Below are positions 1 to 7,399 of a stretch of DNA of 64,000 bases, in pieces. Origin of the DNA: Paenibacillus turpanensis. GTDB lineage: Bacteria; Bacillota; Bacilli; Paenibacillales; YIM-B00363. The notes under the pieces were generated by a model. That model was not told where the DNA came from. It saw only the letters and a program-made list of their open reading frames with translations, and did no database searches. Both the position numbers and the translations under genes were made by a program. Position 1 is the stretch's first letter; the number at the start of each line of letters is the position of its first letter. The stretch covers positions 62,001 to 126,000 of the forward strand of contig NZ_WTLI01000015.1 in assembly GCF_011421635.1 (NCBI RefSeq), given 5' to 3'.

Positions 1-1
1 C

Positions 2-307
<306 letters not shown>

Positions 308-321
308 GCAGCACCACAGCA

Positions 322-353
322 GGGAGACGGCCCAAGAGGCGTCTCTCTTTTTG
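322..353 (+). terminator. intrinsic terminator after murA
   Basis: GAGAC (324-328) pairs with GTCTC (341-345), and GCC pairs with GGC inside the stem with one bulged G. The loop is CAAGA and TCTTTTTG follows. It separates murA from spoIID. Confidence 0.8.
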
Positions 354-435
354 TTTGCTCGTTCTACTCGGTAGAGGGTTCTCATAGAATAATAGTGTTC
401 CAAACGAGAATCGACGGAGTAAAGGAGCAGACAGC

Positions 436-1551
436 ATGAAAATGAGGTTAAAGGTGCGGGCGAAGCCGCTGGCGGCGGTGGGGCTCGGAGCGCTTTTTTT
501 GGCATCCTTTTTTATCCCCTTCATTCTAGCATCGCGTGAAGGAGACCGAGCGATAGGGGCCCAGACTCACGGCTTCGAATCGATAGAGGCTGCGGCGGAA
601 TGGTCATTTTTAAACCAAGGGCCGGTCATTCCGGTATATCGTACCCGTTCCCATATGGTAGAAAACGTCCCTCTGGAAGCGTACGTCCGCGGCGTGCTAG
701 CAGCGGAAATGCCGGCCGAATTTGAGATGGAGGCGCTGAAGGCACAGGCCATCGCAGCACGGACGTTTATTGTGAAGCGAATTGGCGAACGGAATAAGGG
801 GACGCTGCCCGTACAAGGGCTGGGACCGCAGGCTAACGAAGCGGAGAAGAAGGCTGCGGATTCGGCGGGAGAGCAAGCGGCTGTGGAAGCCTGGGTCAAT
901 GATACGATCGAGCATCAGGTGTATCTTTCTGTAGAGGAAATGAAGCAGCGCTGGAGAGGCGGGGAGTTTTCGCAGTATCTGACCAAGCTTACCCGTGCCG
1001 TGAAAGAGACAGAGGGCAAGGTCATCACCTACGGCGGTCAACCGATTCAAGCTTCCTTTTTCTCCACGAGTAATGGGTTTACGGAAAATTCGGAGGAATA
1101 CTGGAGCAATGCCTTTCCGTATTTGCGCAGTGTGGCAAGTCCTTGGGACAGCGAGGTATCTCCGAAATTTTCGGCGGTTACCATCTTTACGGTCGATGAG
1201 TTTACGGAGAAGCTCGGGTTAGGGGCAAGCGCGAAGGCTTCGTTTATCAAGAGCGGGGTGAAGGTGGAGGCTTACTCTACCGGCAAGCAAATCGCTAAGC
1301 TGAAAATCGGCGGCCAAACCTTTACAGGAAGAGAGCTGCGGGAGAAGCTGGAGCTTCCTTCGGCAACCTTTACGATTCGGCGCAGCGGGCAAGAGGTGCG
1401 GATCGAAACGAAGGGCTACGGACACGGAGTCGGTTTAAGCCAATACGGCGCGAACGGGATGGCGCTGGAAGGCAAAACGGCGGAAGAGATCATTTCCTAC
1501 TATTATAAAGGGGTTACGGTTGAAAACGCAGCAGCCTATCTACCAAAATAA
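436..1551 (+). CDS. spoIID: stage II sporulation protein D (SpoIID)
   Basis: SpoIID is a membrane-anchored lytic transglycosylase that cleaves denuded glycan strands during engulfment, together with SpoIIM and SpoIIP. The 371-residue product has a short cytoplasmic N-terminus, one membrane segment at about residues 15-32, then the extracellular SpoIID domain. The catalytic-Glu region is visible as VLAAEMPAEFEMEALKAQA (Glu in AAEMP), followed by ARTF. The typical C-terminal signature GYGHGVGLSQYGANGMA is intact. An insert rich in Glu, Ala and Lys (about residues 120-155) is longer than in the core family. The start has an AAAGGAG ribosome site at 422-428. CATAGAAT at 383-390 resembles a sigma-E -10 box, but no good -35 was found, so mother-cell control is only suggested. 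Confidence 0.95.
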   Translation: MKMRLKVRAKPLAAVGLGALFLASFFIPFILASREGDRAIGAQTHGFESIEAAAEWSFLNQGPVIPVYRTRSHMVENVPLEAYVRGVLAAEMPAEFEMEALKAQAIAARTFIVKRIGERNKGTLPVQGLGPQANEAEKKAADSAGEQAAVEAWVNDTIEHQVYLSVEEMKQRWRGGEFSQYLTKLTRAVKETEGKVITYGGQPIQASFFSTSNGFTENSEEYWSNAFPYLRSVASPWDSEVSPKFSAVTIFTVDEFTEKLGLGASAKASFIKSGVKVEAYSTGKQIAKLKIGGQTFTGRELREKLELPSATFTIRRSGQEVRIETKGYGHGVGLSQYGANGMALEGKTAEEIISYYYKGVTVENAAAYLPK

Positions 1552-1637
1552 AACCGTGTGAAAGTCTTAAAAAATTGTTTTCAGCCTCAGTATAAAAGTG
1601 CGCAATCTGGCAACAATGGCTACTGAGGTGATAGAAT

Positions 1638-2378
1638 ATGAATCAAGAAAATCAAAAGAATCAAACGCAGGACAACGCTCCAAAATCTATCGATGGAGCA
1701 GCTTCTGCCGACACTTCCACTTGGAAGAGAGCGTCCGGTAAAAAGTGGGTATTCCCAGCGGTTTACATGGCGGCAGCGGCAATTATTCTAGCATTGATGT
1801 GGGTATACCAGGATGCCGGAACAAACACGAATTCCGAAACGAAGCCGGGATTGGAAGTTTCCTCGAAGACCAACAACCCAGCTGATACGACCGGTATGCC
1901 AGCAGTGCCCGTAAATGCGAACAAGTCGGAAGCTATGCAGTGGCCAGTAGCGAAAGAAGCAAATGCTCAAATGAGCATGCCTTTCTTTGACAGCAACGCA
2001 TCCAACGATGTGAAGCAGGCGGCAATCGTTGAGTACGGCGATTCCTTTACGCCTCACATGGGCGTGGACTTCTCCCGTGAGGACGGTCAAGCTTTTGAGG
2101 TTGCTGCAGCTATGAGCGGTAAAGTTGTTCGTTCCGAGCAGGTGCCGCTGGTAGGCCATGTCGTTGAAATTGAGCATGAAGGCGGATTGAAGACGGTTTA
2201 CCACAGCTTGGCGGAAGTGAAGGTTAAGAAAGACGACCAAGTGGCGCAAGGCGATATCATCGCAACTGCAGGCCGCAACGAGCTGGAAAAGGGCGAAGGC
2301 ACACATCTTCACTTTGAAGTGCTGCTCGACAACCAGCCGGTAAATCCAGAAACATACTTAATGGAAAATCAACAATAA
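1638..2378 (+). CDS. spoIIQ: SpoIIQ-type M23 (LytM) peptidase-family protein
   Basis: A 246-residue bitopic membrane protein. It has a ~33-residue cytoplasmic tail, a membrane segment (VFPAVYMAAAAIILALMWVY, about residues 35-55), a linker, and a C-terminal LytM/M23 domain. In engulfment, forespore SpoIIQ binds mother-cell SpoIIIAH across the intermembrane space. The position directly behind spoIID fits this role. Both zinc motifs look intact: H-M-G-V-D in TPHMGVDF and H-L-H in GTHLHFEV, with a further His in VYHSL. B. subtilis SpoIIQ is known to have lost a metal-ligand His, so this copy could still be an active endopeptidase. The start has a GAGGTGAT ribosome site at 1625-1632. A generic M23 sporulation protein is the alternative name. 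Confidence 0.88.
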   Translation: MNQENQKNQTQDNAPKSIDGAASADTSTWKRASGKKWVFPAVYMAAAAIILALMWVYQDAGTNTNSETKPGLEVSSKTNNPADTTGMPAVPVNANKSEAMQWPVAKEANAQMSMPFFDSNASNDVKQAAIVEYGDSFTPHMGVDFSREDGQAFEVAAAMSGKVVRSEQVPLVGHVVEIEHEGGLKTVYHSLAEVKVKKDDQVAQGDIIATAGRNELEKGEGTHLHFEVLLDNQPVNPETYLMENQQ

Positions 2379-2390
2379 CATAATCACGAC

Positions 2391-2421
2391 AGAGCCCGGG
2401 CGATCGTCCGGGTTCTTTTTT
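2391..2421 (+). terminator. intrinsic terminator after spoIIQ
   Basis: AGAGCCCGG pairs with CCGGGTTCT (2408-2416) across a short loop and a run of seven Ts follows. It ends the spoIID/spoIIQ region. Confidence 0.88.
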
Positions 2422-2586
2422 TATCGCTACGCTCTGTTGATCGGCGTAAATGCAGCACAAGAAACACGAAAGGAATGAGATTTTTCTATATAGTGCAAGG
2501 CGGATTCGGTTTTCCCGGGAAATAACTTGGCTGCCCATTTTTGTCCGCTCTTTGGACATTATTTCGTGCCGCTTGGGCGATCCTAG

Positions 2587-2596
2587 ATGGACAAAT
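2587..2596 (+). promoter_or_regulatory. candidate SpoIIID binding site
   Basis: ATGGACAAAT matches the published SpoIIID consensus WWRRACARNY at every position. It lies about 110 bases upstream of the spoIIID start, where autoregulation would be expected. A single 10-base degenerate match can occur by chance. Confidence 0.4.
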
Positions 2597-2704
2597 AATC
2601 AAAAAATGTAGCTAAGCTAAGCTTGTCATGCTTGGAAACAAAGAATATAACAGTTTGCCCCTCATATAATGTACCAAACTATCTCGATTAGGGAGGCGAG
2701 GGGC

Positions 2705-3013
2705 GTGCACGATTACATCAAAGAACGAACCATTAAAATTGGTCGCAGTCTTGTGGAGACCAAAAACACGGTTCGTATGATTGCCAAAGAATTCGGTGTT
2801 TCGAAAAGTACGGTGCATAAGGATTTAACGGAACGTTTGCCGGAAATTAACCCGGAGCTGGCCAATCAGGTGAAAACGATTTTGGAATACCATAAATCGA
2901 TTCGTCATCTGCGCGGCGGGGAAGCAACGAAGGTGAAGTACAAAAAAACGCGCGGCCGTTCGTCTCAGGCAGCAGCACAGCAGCAGACGGCAATGGTGTC
3001 TTCTAAAAATTAG
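2705..3013 (+). CDS. spoIIID: sporulation transcriptional regulator SpoIIID
   Basis: SpoIIID is a small mother-cell DNA-binding protein that activates or represses sigma-E and sigma-K genes. The first ~85 residues (VHDYIKERTIKIG..., then the helix-turn-helix MIAKEFGVSKSTVHKDL) match the family closely. The GTG at 2705 is chosen because GGGAGGCGAGG stands just before it and the protein then begins VHDYIKERT as in the family; an upstream in-frame ATG at 2669 has no ribosome site. The product is 102 residues, slightly long, with a basic Gln/Ala-rich tail after about residue 80. mbl follows after 131 bases, and readthrough into mbl is plausible. Confidence 0.95.
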   Translation: MHDYIKERTIKIGRSLVETKNTVRMIAKEFGVSKSTVHKDLTERLPEINPELANQVKTILEYHKSIRHLRGGEATKVKYKKTRGRSSQAAAQQQTAMVSSKN

Positions 3014-3021
3014 AAGCACAC

Positions 3022-3134
3022 TCCTCCTAAATTTTTGTGACGTCCTAAAGGATTTTCCCCCTCCACGTCGAAATAATAGTTAACTTATATATTGCGCGTC
3101 GATAACCCTTTAGGGTTGATGAAATTTAGGAGGA
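3022..3134 (+). promoter_or_regulatory. anti-Shine-Dalgarno element pairing with the mbl ribosome site
   Basis: TCCTCCTAAATTT at 3022-3034, eight bases after the spoIIID stop, is the exact reverse complement of AAATTTAGGAGGA at 3122-3134. The latter contains the mbl ribosome-binding site. A transcript reading through from spoIIID could form a 13-bp stem with an 87-nt loop that hides the site. A transcript starting inside the loop would lack the first arm. The pairing is seen directly; the regulatory role is inferred. Confidence 0.55.
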
Positions 3135-3144
3135 ACTGTCCGAT

Positions 3145-4146
3145 ATGTTCAGCAAGGATATAGGCATCGATTTGGGAACGGCAAACGTATTGATTCATGT
3201 GAAAGGCCGCGGTGTCGTTCTCGATGAGCCTTCAGTAGTCGCAATTGAAAGCGATACGAAACGAGTTTTGGCCGTCGGTGAGGAAGCACGCCGAATGGTA
3301 GGCCGTACGCCGGGCAATATTGTGGCGATTCGTCCCCTGCGGGACGGAGTTATTGCCGACTTTGAAATTACGGAAATGATGCTCAAGCACTTTATTAACG
3401 TAGTCGGAGGCAAGAAGTGGTACAGCCATCCGAGAATTTTGATTTGCGCACCGACGAATATAACGTCCGTTGAACAGAAAGCGATTCGCGAGGCTGCAGA
3501 ACGCAGCGGGGCGCGCGATGTGTACTTAGAAGAGGAGCCGAAGGCTGCTGCGATCGGCGCAGGAATGGATATTTACCAGCCTAGCGGGAACATGGTAGTC
3601 GATATTGGCGGCGGCACGACGGATGTGGCGGTACTGTCCATGGGGGACATCGTTACCGCCTCCTCTATTAAAGTTGCTGGGGACAAGTTCGACGCGGCGA
3701 TTATGAAATATATTAAGAACAAGTACAAGCTATTAATCGGGGAACGCACGTCGGAAGATATTAAGGTAAAGATCGGTACAGTTCTTTCCAATTCTCGGAA
3801 TGAAGTGATCGACATCCGCGGCCGCGATATGGTCAGCGGTCTTCCGCTGACAATCAGCATCAGCTCGGAGGAGGTTCGCGAGGCGCTTTGGGAGCCGGTT
3901 TCGTCGATCGTGGCGGCTGCCAAGACGGTGCTGGAGCGGACGCCTCCGGAGCTGTCGGCGGATATTATTGATCGCGGAGTCATCTTGACCGGCGGCGGAG
4001 CGATGCTGCACGGCCTTGATCAGCTCATGGCGGAGGAATTGAAGGTTCCTGTGCTCATTGCTGAGGACCCGATGCATTGCGTTGTAAAAGGCACTGGCAT
4101 TATGCTGGACAACCTTGACAAGGTGACCAAGCGAAACTTTGGTTAA
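3145..4146 (+). CDS. mbl: actin-like rod-shape protein Mbl
   Basis: Mbl is an MreB-family filament that guides the cell-wall elongation machinery under the membrane. The 333-residue length, the start MFSKDIGIDLGTANVLIHVKG, the phosphate-binding loop DIGGGTTDVAVLS and the adenosine motif GVILTGGGAMLHGLD show a full actin-fold ATPase. The spoIIID-mbl-flhO-flhP order agrees with the Bacillus arrangement, which favours mbl over mreB. The ribosome site TAGGAGGA (3127-3134) is strong but can pair with an upstream complement. No convincing sigma-A promoter was found in the 131-base gap. Confidence 0.95.
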   Translation: MFSKDIGIDLGTANVLIHVKGRGVVLDEPSVVAIESDTKRVLAVGEEARRMVGRTPGNIVAIRPLRDGVIADFEITEMMLKHFINVVGGKKWYSHPRILICAPTNITSVEQKAIREAAERSGARDVYLEEEPKAAAIGAGMDIYQPSGNMVVDIGGGTTDVAVLSMGDIVTASSIKVAGDKFDAAIMKYIKNKYKLLIGERTSEDIKVKIGTVLSNSRNEVIDIRGRDMVSGLPLTISISSEEVREALWEPVSSIVAAAKTVLERTPPELSADIIDRGVILTGGGAMLHGLDQLMAEELKVPVLIAEDPMHCVVKGTGIMLDNLDKVTKRNFG

Positions 4147-4197
4147 TGATCGGAGTAGTAATATAGAAGGGTTATCTTTTGAAAGAGGTGAATTCCT

Positions 4198-5088
4198 TTG
4201 TTAAGAGGATTGGGAACTGCGGCGGCTGGCATGATTTCGCAACAGCGCAAGCATGATACGATCACGAATAATATTGCGAACATTAACACGCCCGGTTACA
4301 AACAAGGGAATAGCGTAAACCGCTCCTTCCCGGAAATGCTGATCGCATTGTCCGGCGGCGGGAACGGTACGAACAACGATGTAAAGCAAATCGGCCGGCT
4401 GAATACCGGTGTGTTTGCCGAGGAAGAGCCGTTTACTTTCGTCCAAGGCGAGCTTTACGAAACCAAAAACCCGAGCGATTTTGCGATTGCTTCGTTTATC
4501 GAGGTTCCTGGCGTTCAGTTTGATGCTTCCGGCAAAGCAGTGCAGGAGGACGGAACAAAGATCTTCCGGCCGCAGGCATTTTTCACTGTAGCAGATGCGA
4601 ATAACGAGCTTCGGTTTACCCGTAACGGCAAGTTTACGGTTGACTCGGCTGGACAGCTGGTTACCGGCGATGGACTGCGTGTCGTAGACCAGAATATGCA
4701 GCCGATCGTGATTCAGGGACGTTCGATCAGCGAAGTAAAGGCCAATGAACGCGGGCAGTTGTTCAGCGCTTTTACAGGGGAGCCGATCCTCAATGCGGCT
4801 GGACAAGCTGTACAGCTTCGCATTTCCGTGCTGGACAACCCGAACGATCTCATCCGGGAAGGCAACGGAAATTTCCGTTTGGCTAATGCGGACGATATCC
4901 CGGAGGAACTGGGAGCGAATGACCGGGTACAGGTAAGCCAAGGCTTTATTGAACGTTCCAATGTGGATGCAAATCAGTCGATGGTCGATATGATGGCTGC
5001 TCTACGGGCTTATGAAGCCAACCAAAAGGTCGTGCAGTTTTACGACCGCAGCCTAGAAAAGCTTGTGAATGAGGTTGGTCGAGTATAA
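4198..5088 (+). CDS. flhO: flagellar hook-basal body (distal rod) protein FlhO
   Basis: A rod/hook family protein (FlgF/FlgG class) exported by the flagellar type III system. The TTG start at 4198 follows GAAAGAGGTG and gives the typical beginning MLRGLGTAAAGMISQQRKHD, with the family signature NNIANINTPGYKQ at about residues 22-34. The C-terminal amphipathic helix (MVDMMAALRAYEANQKVVQFYDR) is the conserved rod-protein zipper. The middle is a D1-type beta domain. It forms a pair with flhP, 20 bases downstream. An FlgG-like name is the alternative. Confidence 0.92.
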   Translation: MLRGLGTAAAGMISQQRKHDTITNNIANINTPGYKQGNSVNRSFPEMLIALSGGGNGTNNDVKQIGRLNTGVFAEEEPFTFVQGELYETKNPSDFAIASFIEVPGVQFDASGKAVQEDGTKIFRPQAFFTVADANNELRFTRNGKFTVDSAGQLVTGDGLRVVDQNMQPIVIQGRSISEVKANERGQLFSAFTGEPILNAAGQAVQLRISVLDNPNDLIREGNGNFRLANADDIPEELGANDRVQVSQGFIERSNVDANQSMVDMMAALRAYEANQKVVQFYDRSLEKLVNEVGRV

Positions 5089-5108
5089 CCGCAGAGAGGT
5101 AGGAAACG

Positions 5109-5969
5109 ATGAATCATTCATTAATCACGTCCAAGGTATCGATGAACGCTCTCCAGCAAAAGCTGGATATGATCGCAAATAACATCTCGAACGTAAATAC
5201 GAACGGATTTAAGCGCCGCGAAGCGACGTTTCAGGACGTGTTGACGAATGTGAAGGCGCAGCCGGAAGGCTTTATGCAGCCGGGCCGCTTGACGCCGAGA
5301 GGCTTGACGGTTGGCTGGGGCGCCAAGCTGAGCCAGACGCAGGTCGATCTGTCGCAAGGGTCGATTAAGCCGACCGACAGACCGCTTGATGTTGCCATTG
5401 AAGGAGACGGGCTGTTTGAGGTTGTGACCGACCAAGTTGGAACGGACGGCCAACCGGTTATCGCTTATACGCGTGACGGCAACTTCCAATTCACAGGCAT
5501 TCCGGGCGATAACCAGAGAATGTTCCTGACGACGAGCCAAGGCTATTTGGTTCGCGGCGAGAATGACCAGCCGATTGCCGTACCTAACGGCTACCAGGTG
5601 GAAATTAACGAGACCGGCCGTATTATGGCTCGTGACCCGTTAAATCCGAATGCGCCATCGCAAAAGCTGGGCCAGCTAAAGTTGGTGCGGGCGGTGCGTC
5701 CACAGCTGATGATCAGCAACGGCAACAACATTTACACGATTCCGGATAACGTGAATCGTCAAGACGTGGTTGCGAACTATAACGCGAATGCCCCAGAAGC
5801 CGATCAGTACAAGATTTCCGTCCGCCAATACCATTTGGAAGAATCCAATGTAAATTTGGCGGATGAAATGACGGAGCTGATGCAGGTACAGCGGGCTTAT
5901 CAATTGAATGCAAGAGCCATTACGTCGAGTGATACGATGATGGGTCTGGTTAACAATTTGCGAGGATAA
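5109..5969 (+). CDS. flhP: flagellar hook-basal body (distal rod) protein FlhP
   Basis: The second rod/hook family protein of the pair, 286 residues. It starts MNHSLITSKVSMNALQQKLD with NNISNVNTNGFKRREATFQD (the FlgE/F/G N-terminal signature) and ends with the conserved helix ADEMTELMQVQRAYQLNARA. It is expected to form part of the distal rod outside the membrane. GAGAGGTAGG precedes the ATG. The next gene begins six bases after its stop, so the three genes are probably one transcript ending at 6201-6232. Confidence 0.92.
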   Translation: MNHSLITSKVSMNALQQKLDMIANNISNVNTNGFKRREATFQDVLTNVKAQPEGFMQPGRLTPRGLTVGWGAKLSQTQVDLSQGSIKPTDRPLDVAIEGDGLFEVVTDQVGTDGQPVIAYTRDGNFQFTGIPGDNQRMFLTTSQGYLVRGENDQPIAVPNGYQVEINETGRIMARDPLNPNAPSQKLGQLKLVRAVRPQLMISNGNNIYTIPDNVNRQDVVANYNANAPEADQYKISVRQYHLEESNVNLADEMTELMQVQRAYQLNARAITSSDTMMGLVNNLRG

Positions 5970-5974
5970 TTTCA

Positions 5975-6190
5975 ATGACGAATGAAGCTAAACCGGTCCG
6001 CCGCGTGAAGCCCCGCGGGCTTAGGATCACCCTCCGCATCCTGCGTGTGCTGGCCGTCCCGCTTTTATGCTTGATCTGCTTCATCGTAGGCCTGTCGATC
6101 GGCTTTGTGACGATCGGCGGAGGAGAGGCTGGCGACGTTTTCCGCTGGGGAACGTGGAAGCACCTGTATGATTTAGTTTTTGCCCCCTAA
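5975..6190 (+). CDS. EpuA-family small membrane protein (often named RNA polymerase beta subunit-like)
   Basis: A 71-residue protein with a basic N-terminus (KPVRRVKPRGLR), one membrane segment at about residues 25-47, and a C-terminal motif (GGGEAGDVFRWGTWKHLYDLV) resembling the GxGxxxDVFxxxTWxHixD pattern of the EpuA family (PF11772). The family is frequently mislabelled as an RNA polymerase subunit; no such activity is supported. It starts six bases after flhP. In Bacillaceae a similar gene lies between flagellar rod and fatty-acid genes, as here. Function is not established. Confidence 0.75.
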   Translation: MTNEAKPVRRVKPRGLRITLRILRVLAVPLLCLICFIVGLSIGFVTIGGGEAGDVFRWGTWKHLYDLVFAP

Positions 6191-6200
6191 AGGCCTTGGA

Positions 6201-6232
6201 AACTCCCGGTATAAACCGGGAGTTTTCTTTTT
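6201..6232 (+). terminator. intrinsic terminator after the flhO-flhP operon
   Basis: AACTCCCGGT pairs perfectly with ACCGGGAGTT (6215-6224) around loop ATAA, followed by TTCTTTTT. Confidence 0.92.
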
Positions 6233-6287
6233 GGAGGGGTTAACGTTATAATAAATGGGTGAATATGACAACCAGGAGAGATGAACG

Positions 6288-6824
6288 TTGAATATGCCCA
6301 ATCTGTTGACGTTCGGGCGTTTTGCACTCGTGCCGGTCTACTTGGCGGTGTTTCATTCCGCACATCCGTTGTGGGCACTCGGTGTGCTGCTGTTGGCGGG
6401 GCTTACGGATATCGCCGACGGCTGGATCGCTAGATCACGCGGCATAACGACGGCGCTCGGCGCCATGCTTGATCCGCTTGCAGACAAGTGCATGATGCTG
6501 GCCGTCATGCTATCGCTGCTGCTATCCGGGCAAATTCCGTGGAGCGCTGCAATCGTACTTGCCCTACGGGAAGTTTGCATGATTGCGGGATCGGCCTATT
6601 TTACAGTAAAAGGGTGGCGAACGGTTCCGGCGAATCAAATGGGAAAGCTGACAACCGTACTATTATACATAAGTATAGTTTTAATCTTTATCCAAGCCCC
6701 GTTTCGCAACGAATTTTTGTGGGGCACGATTTTCTTTTCTTTGTTTACATCGTGGAACTACATTGTGCAGTTCCGTCATTTAAATGATCTGCATGGAATG
6801 GAAAAAGAGCATATCGGCAAATAA
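6288..6824 (+). CDS. CDP-alcohol phosphatidyltransferase family protein (PgsA-like)
   Basis: An integral membrane enzyme family that swaps CMP on CDP-diacylglycerol for an alcohol such as glycerol-3-phosphate. The complete catalytic signature D-x2-D-G-x2-A-R-x8-G-x3-D-x3-D is visible at about residues 42-68 (DIADGWIARSRG ... GAMLDPLAD). At 178 residues with several hydrophobic segments it has the usual length. TTG at 6288 is chosen because CAGGAGAG lies at 6272-6279; an in-frame ATG is at 6294. TATAAT at 6247-6252 may be a -10 box, without a good -35. The main pgsA is normally elsewhere, so the exact alcohol acceptor is uncertain. Confidence 0.85.
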   Translation: MNMPNLLTFGRFALVPVYLAVFHSAHPLWALGVLLLAGLTDIADGWIARSRGITTALGAMLDPLADKCMMLAVMLSLLLSGQIPWSAAIVLALREVCMIAGSAYFTVKGWRTVPANQMGKLTTVLLYISIVLIFIQAPFRNEFLWGTIFFSLFTSWNYIVQFRHLNDLHGMEKEHIGK

Positions 6825-6854
6825 GTTCATCGCGCGCCGAATATGCTCCTTTTA
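6807..6854 (+). terminator. terminator overlapping the end of the phosphatidyltransferase gene
   Basis: GAGCATATCGGC (6807-6818) pairs with GCCGAATATGCTC (6836-6848) with one bulged A, followed by CTTTTAT. The left arm contains the last sense codons of the gene, so terminator and coding sequence share bases. Confidence 0.7.
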
Positions 6855-6945
6855 TATCAACCTTCACGTCTGCAGAACCGCGAAGGATGTTCCTATTATC
6901 ATGCTGAAGGCCAAATTTTATTCAAATTGAACTGGAGGACCGAAT

Positions 6946-7398
6946 ATGTTAAATGTTACCGAGATTCAGGACATTATCCCACACCGTCATCCCTTTTTAT
7001 TAGTGGATCGGATTTTAGAGGTAGAAGAAGGCGTCAGGGCGGTCGGCATCAAAAATGTGACTGTAAATGAGCCTTTTTTTTCAGGTCATTTTCCGGGGTA
7101 CCCGGTTATGCCGGGCGTTCTGATCGTGGAAGCATTGGCGCAGGTCGGCGCTCTGGCGATGCTGAAGGTGGAAGGGAATAAGGGCAAAATCGGATTGTTT
7201 GCCGGTATTGACGGCTTCCGTTTCCGCGGGCAGGTTGTTCCGGGGGATACTCTGCGTCTTGAAGTAGAAATTACCCGCCTGAAAGGGCCGGTGGGCAAAG
7301 GAAAGGGAACGGCATCCGTAGACGGGAAAGTGGTTGCGGAAGGAGAACTCATGTTTGCGCTAGTCGATCCGCAGGAAAAGAAGGCGGGGGAAGCATAA
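6946..7398 (+). CDS. fabZ: 3-hydroxyacyl-ACP dehydratase FabZ
   Basis: FabZ dehydrates beta-hydroxyacyl-ACP in the cytoplasmic FAS-II cycle. The 150-residue protein has the hotdog-fold signature [13 protein letters not shown], with the catalytic His, and the downstream catalytic Glu in [26 protein letters not shown] is the family N-terminus. The ribosome site CTGGAGG precedes the ATG. pgcA starts two bases after the stop codon, so the two are probably cotranscribed. No FapR operator was recognised. Confidence 0.96.
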   Translation: MLNVTEIQDIIPHRHPFLLVDRILEVEEGVRAVGIKNVTVNEPFFSGHFPGYPVMPGVLIVEALAQVGALAMLKVEGNKGKIGLFAGIDGFRFRGQVVPGDTLRLEVEITRLKGPVGKGKGTASVDGKVVAEGELMFALVDPQEKKAGEA

Positions 7399-7399
7399 G

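Larger units (their letters stand above)
2379..2704. other. intergenic region spoIIQ-spoIIID
   Basis: This 326-base stretch has no convincing gene. It holds the spoIIQ terminator, a small inverted repeat TTGTCC/GGACA at 2541-2558, a perfect SpoIIID-type box at 2587-2596, and TCATATAAT at 2662-2670 just before spoIIID. The last could be a sigma-E or sigma-A -10 element, but no clear -35 was found. Confidence 0.6.

Noticed and set aside
4201..4941. Minus-strand frame of 246 codons opposite flhO
   Set aside because: flhO is a clear rod protein over the same bases; the antisense translation has no recognisable features.
6843..7070. 75-codon open frame overlapping the fabZ start
   Set aside because: Lies in another frame over fabZ and its ribosome site; no family pattern.
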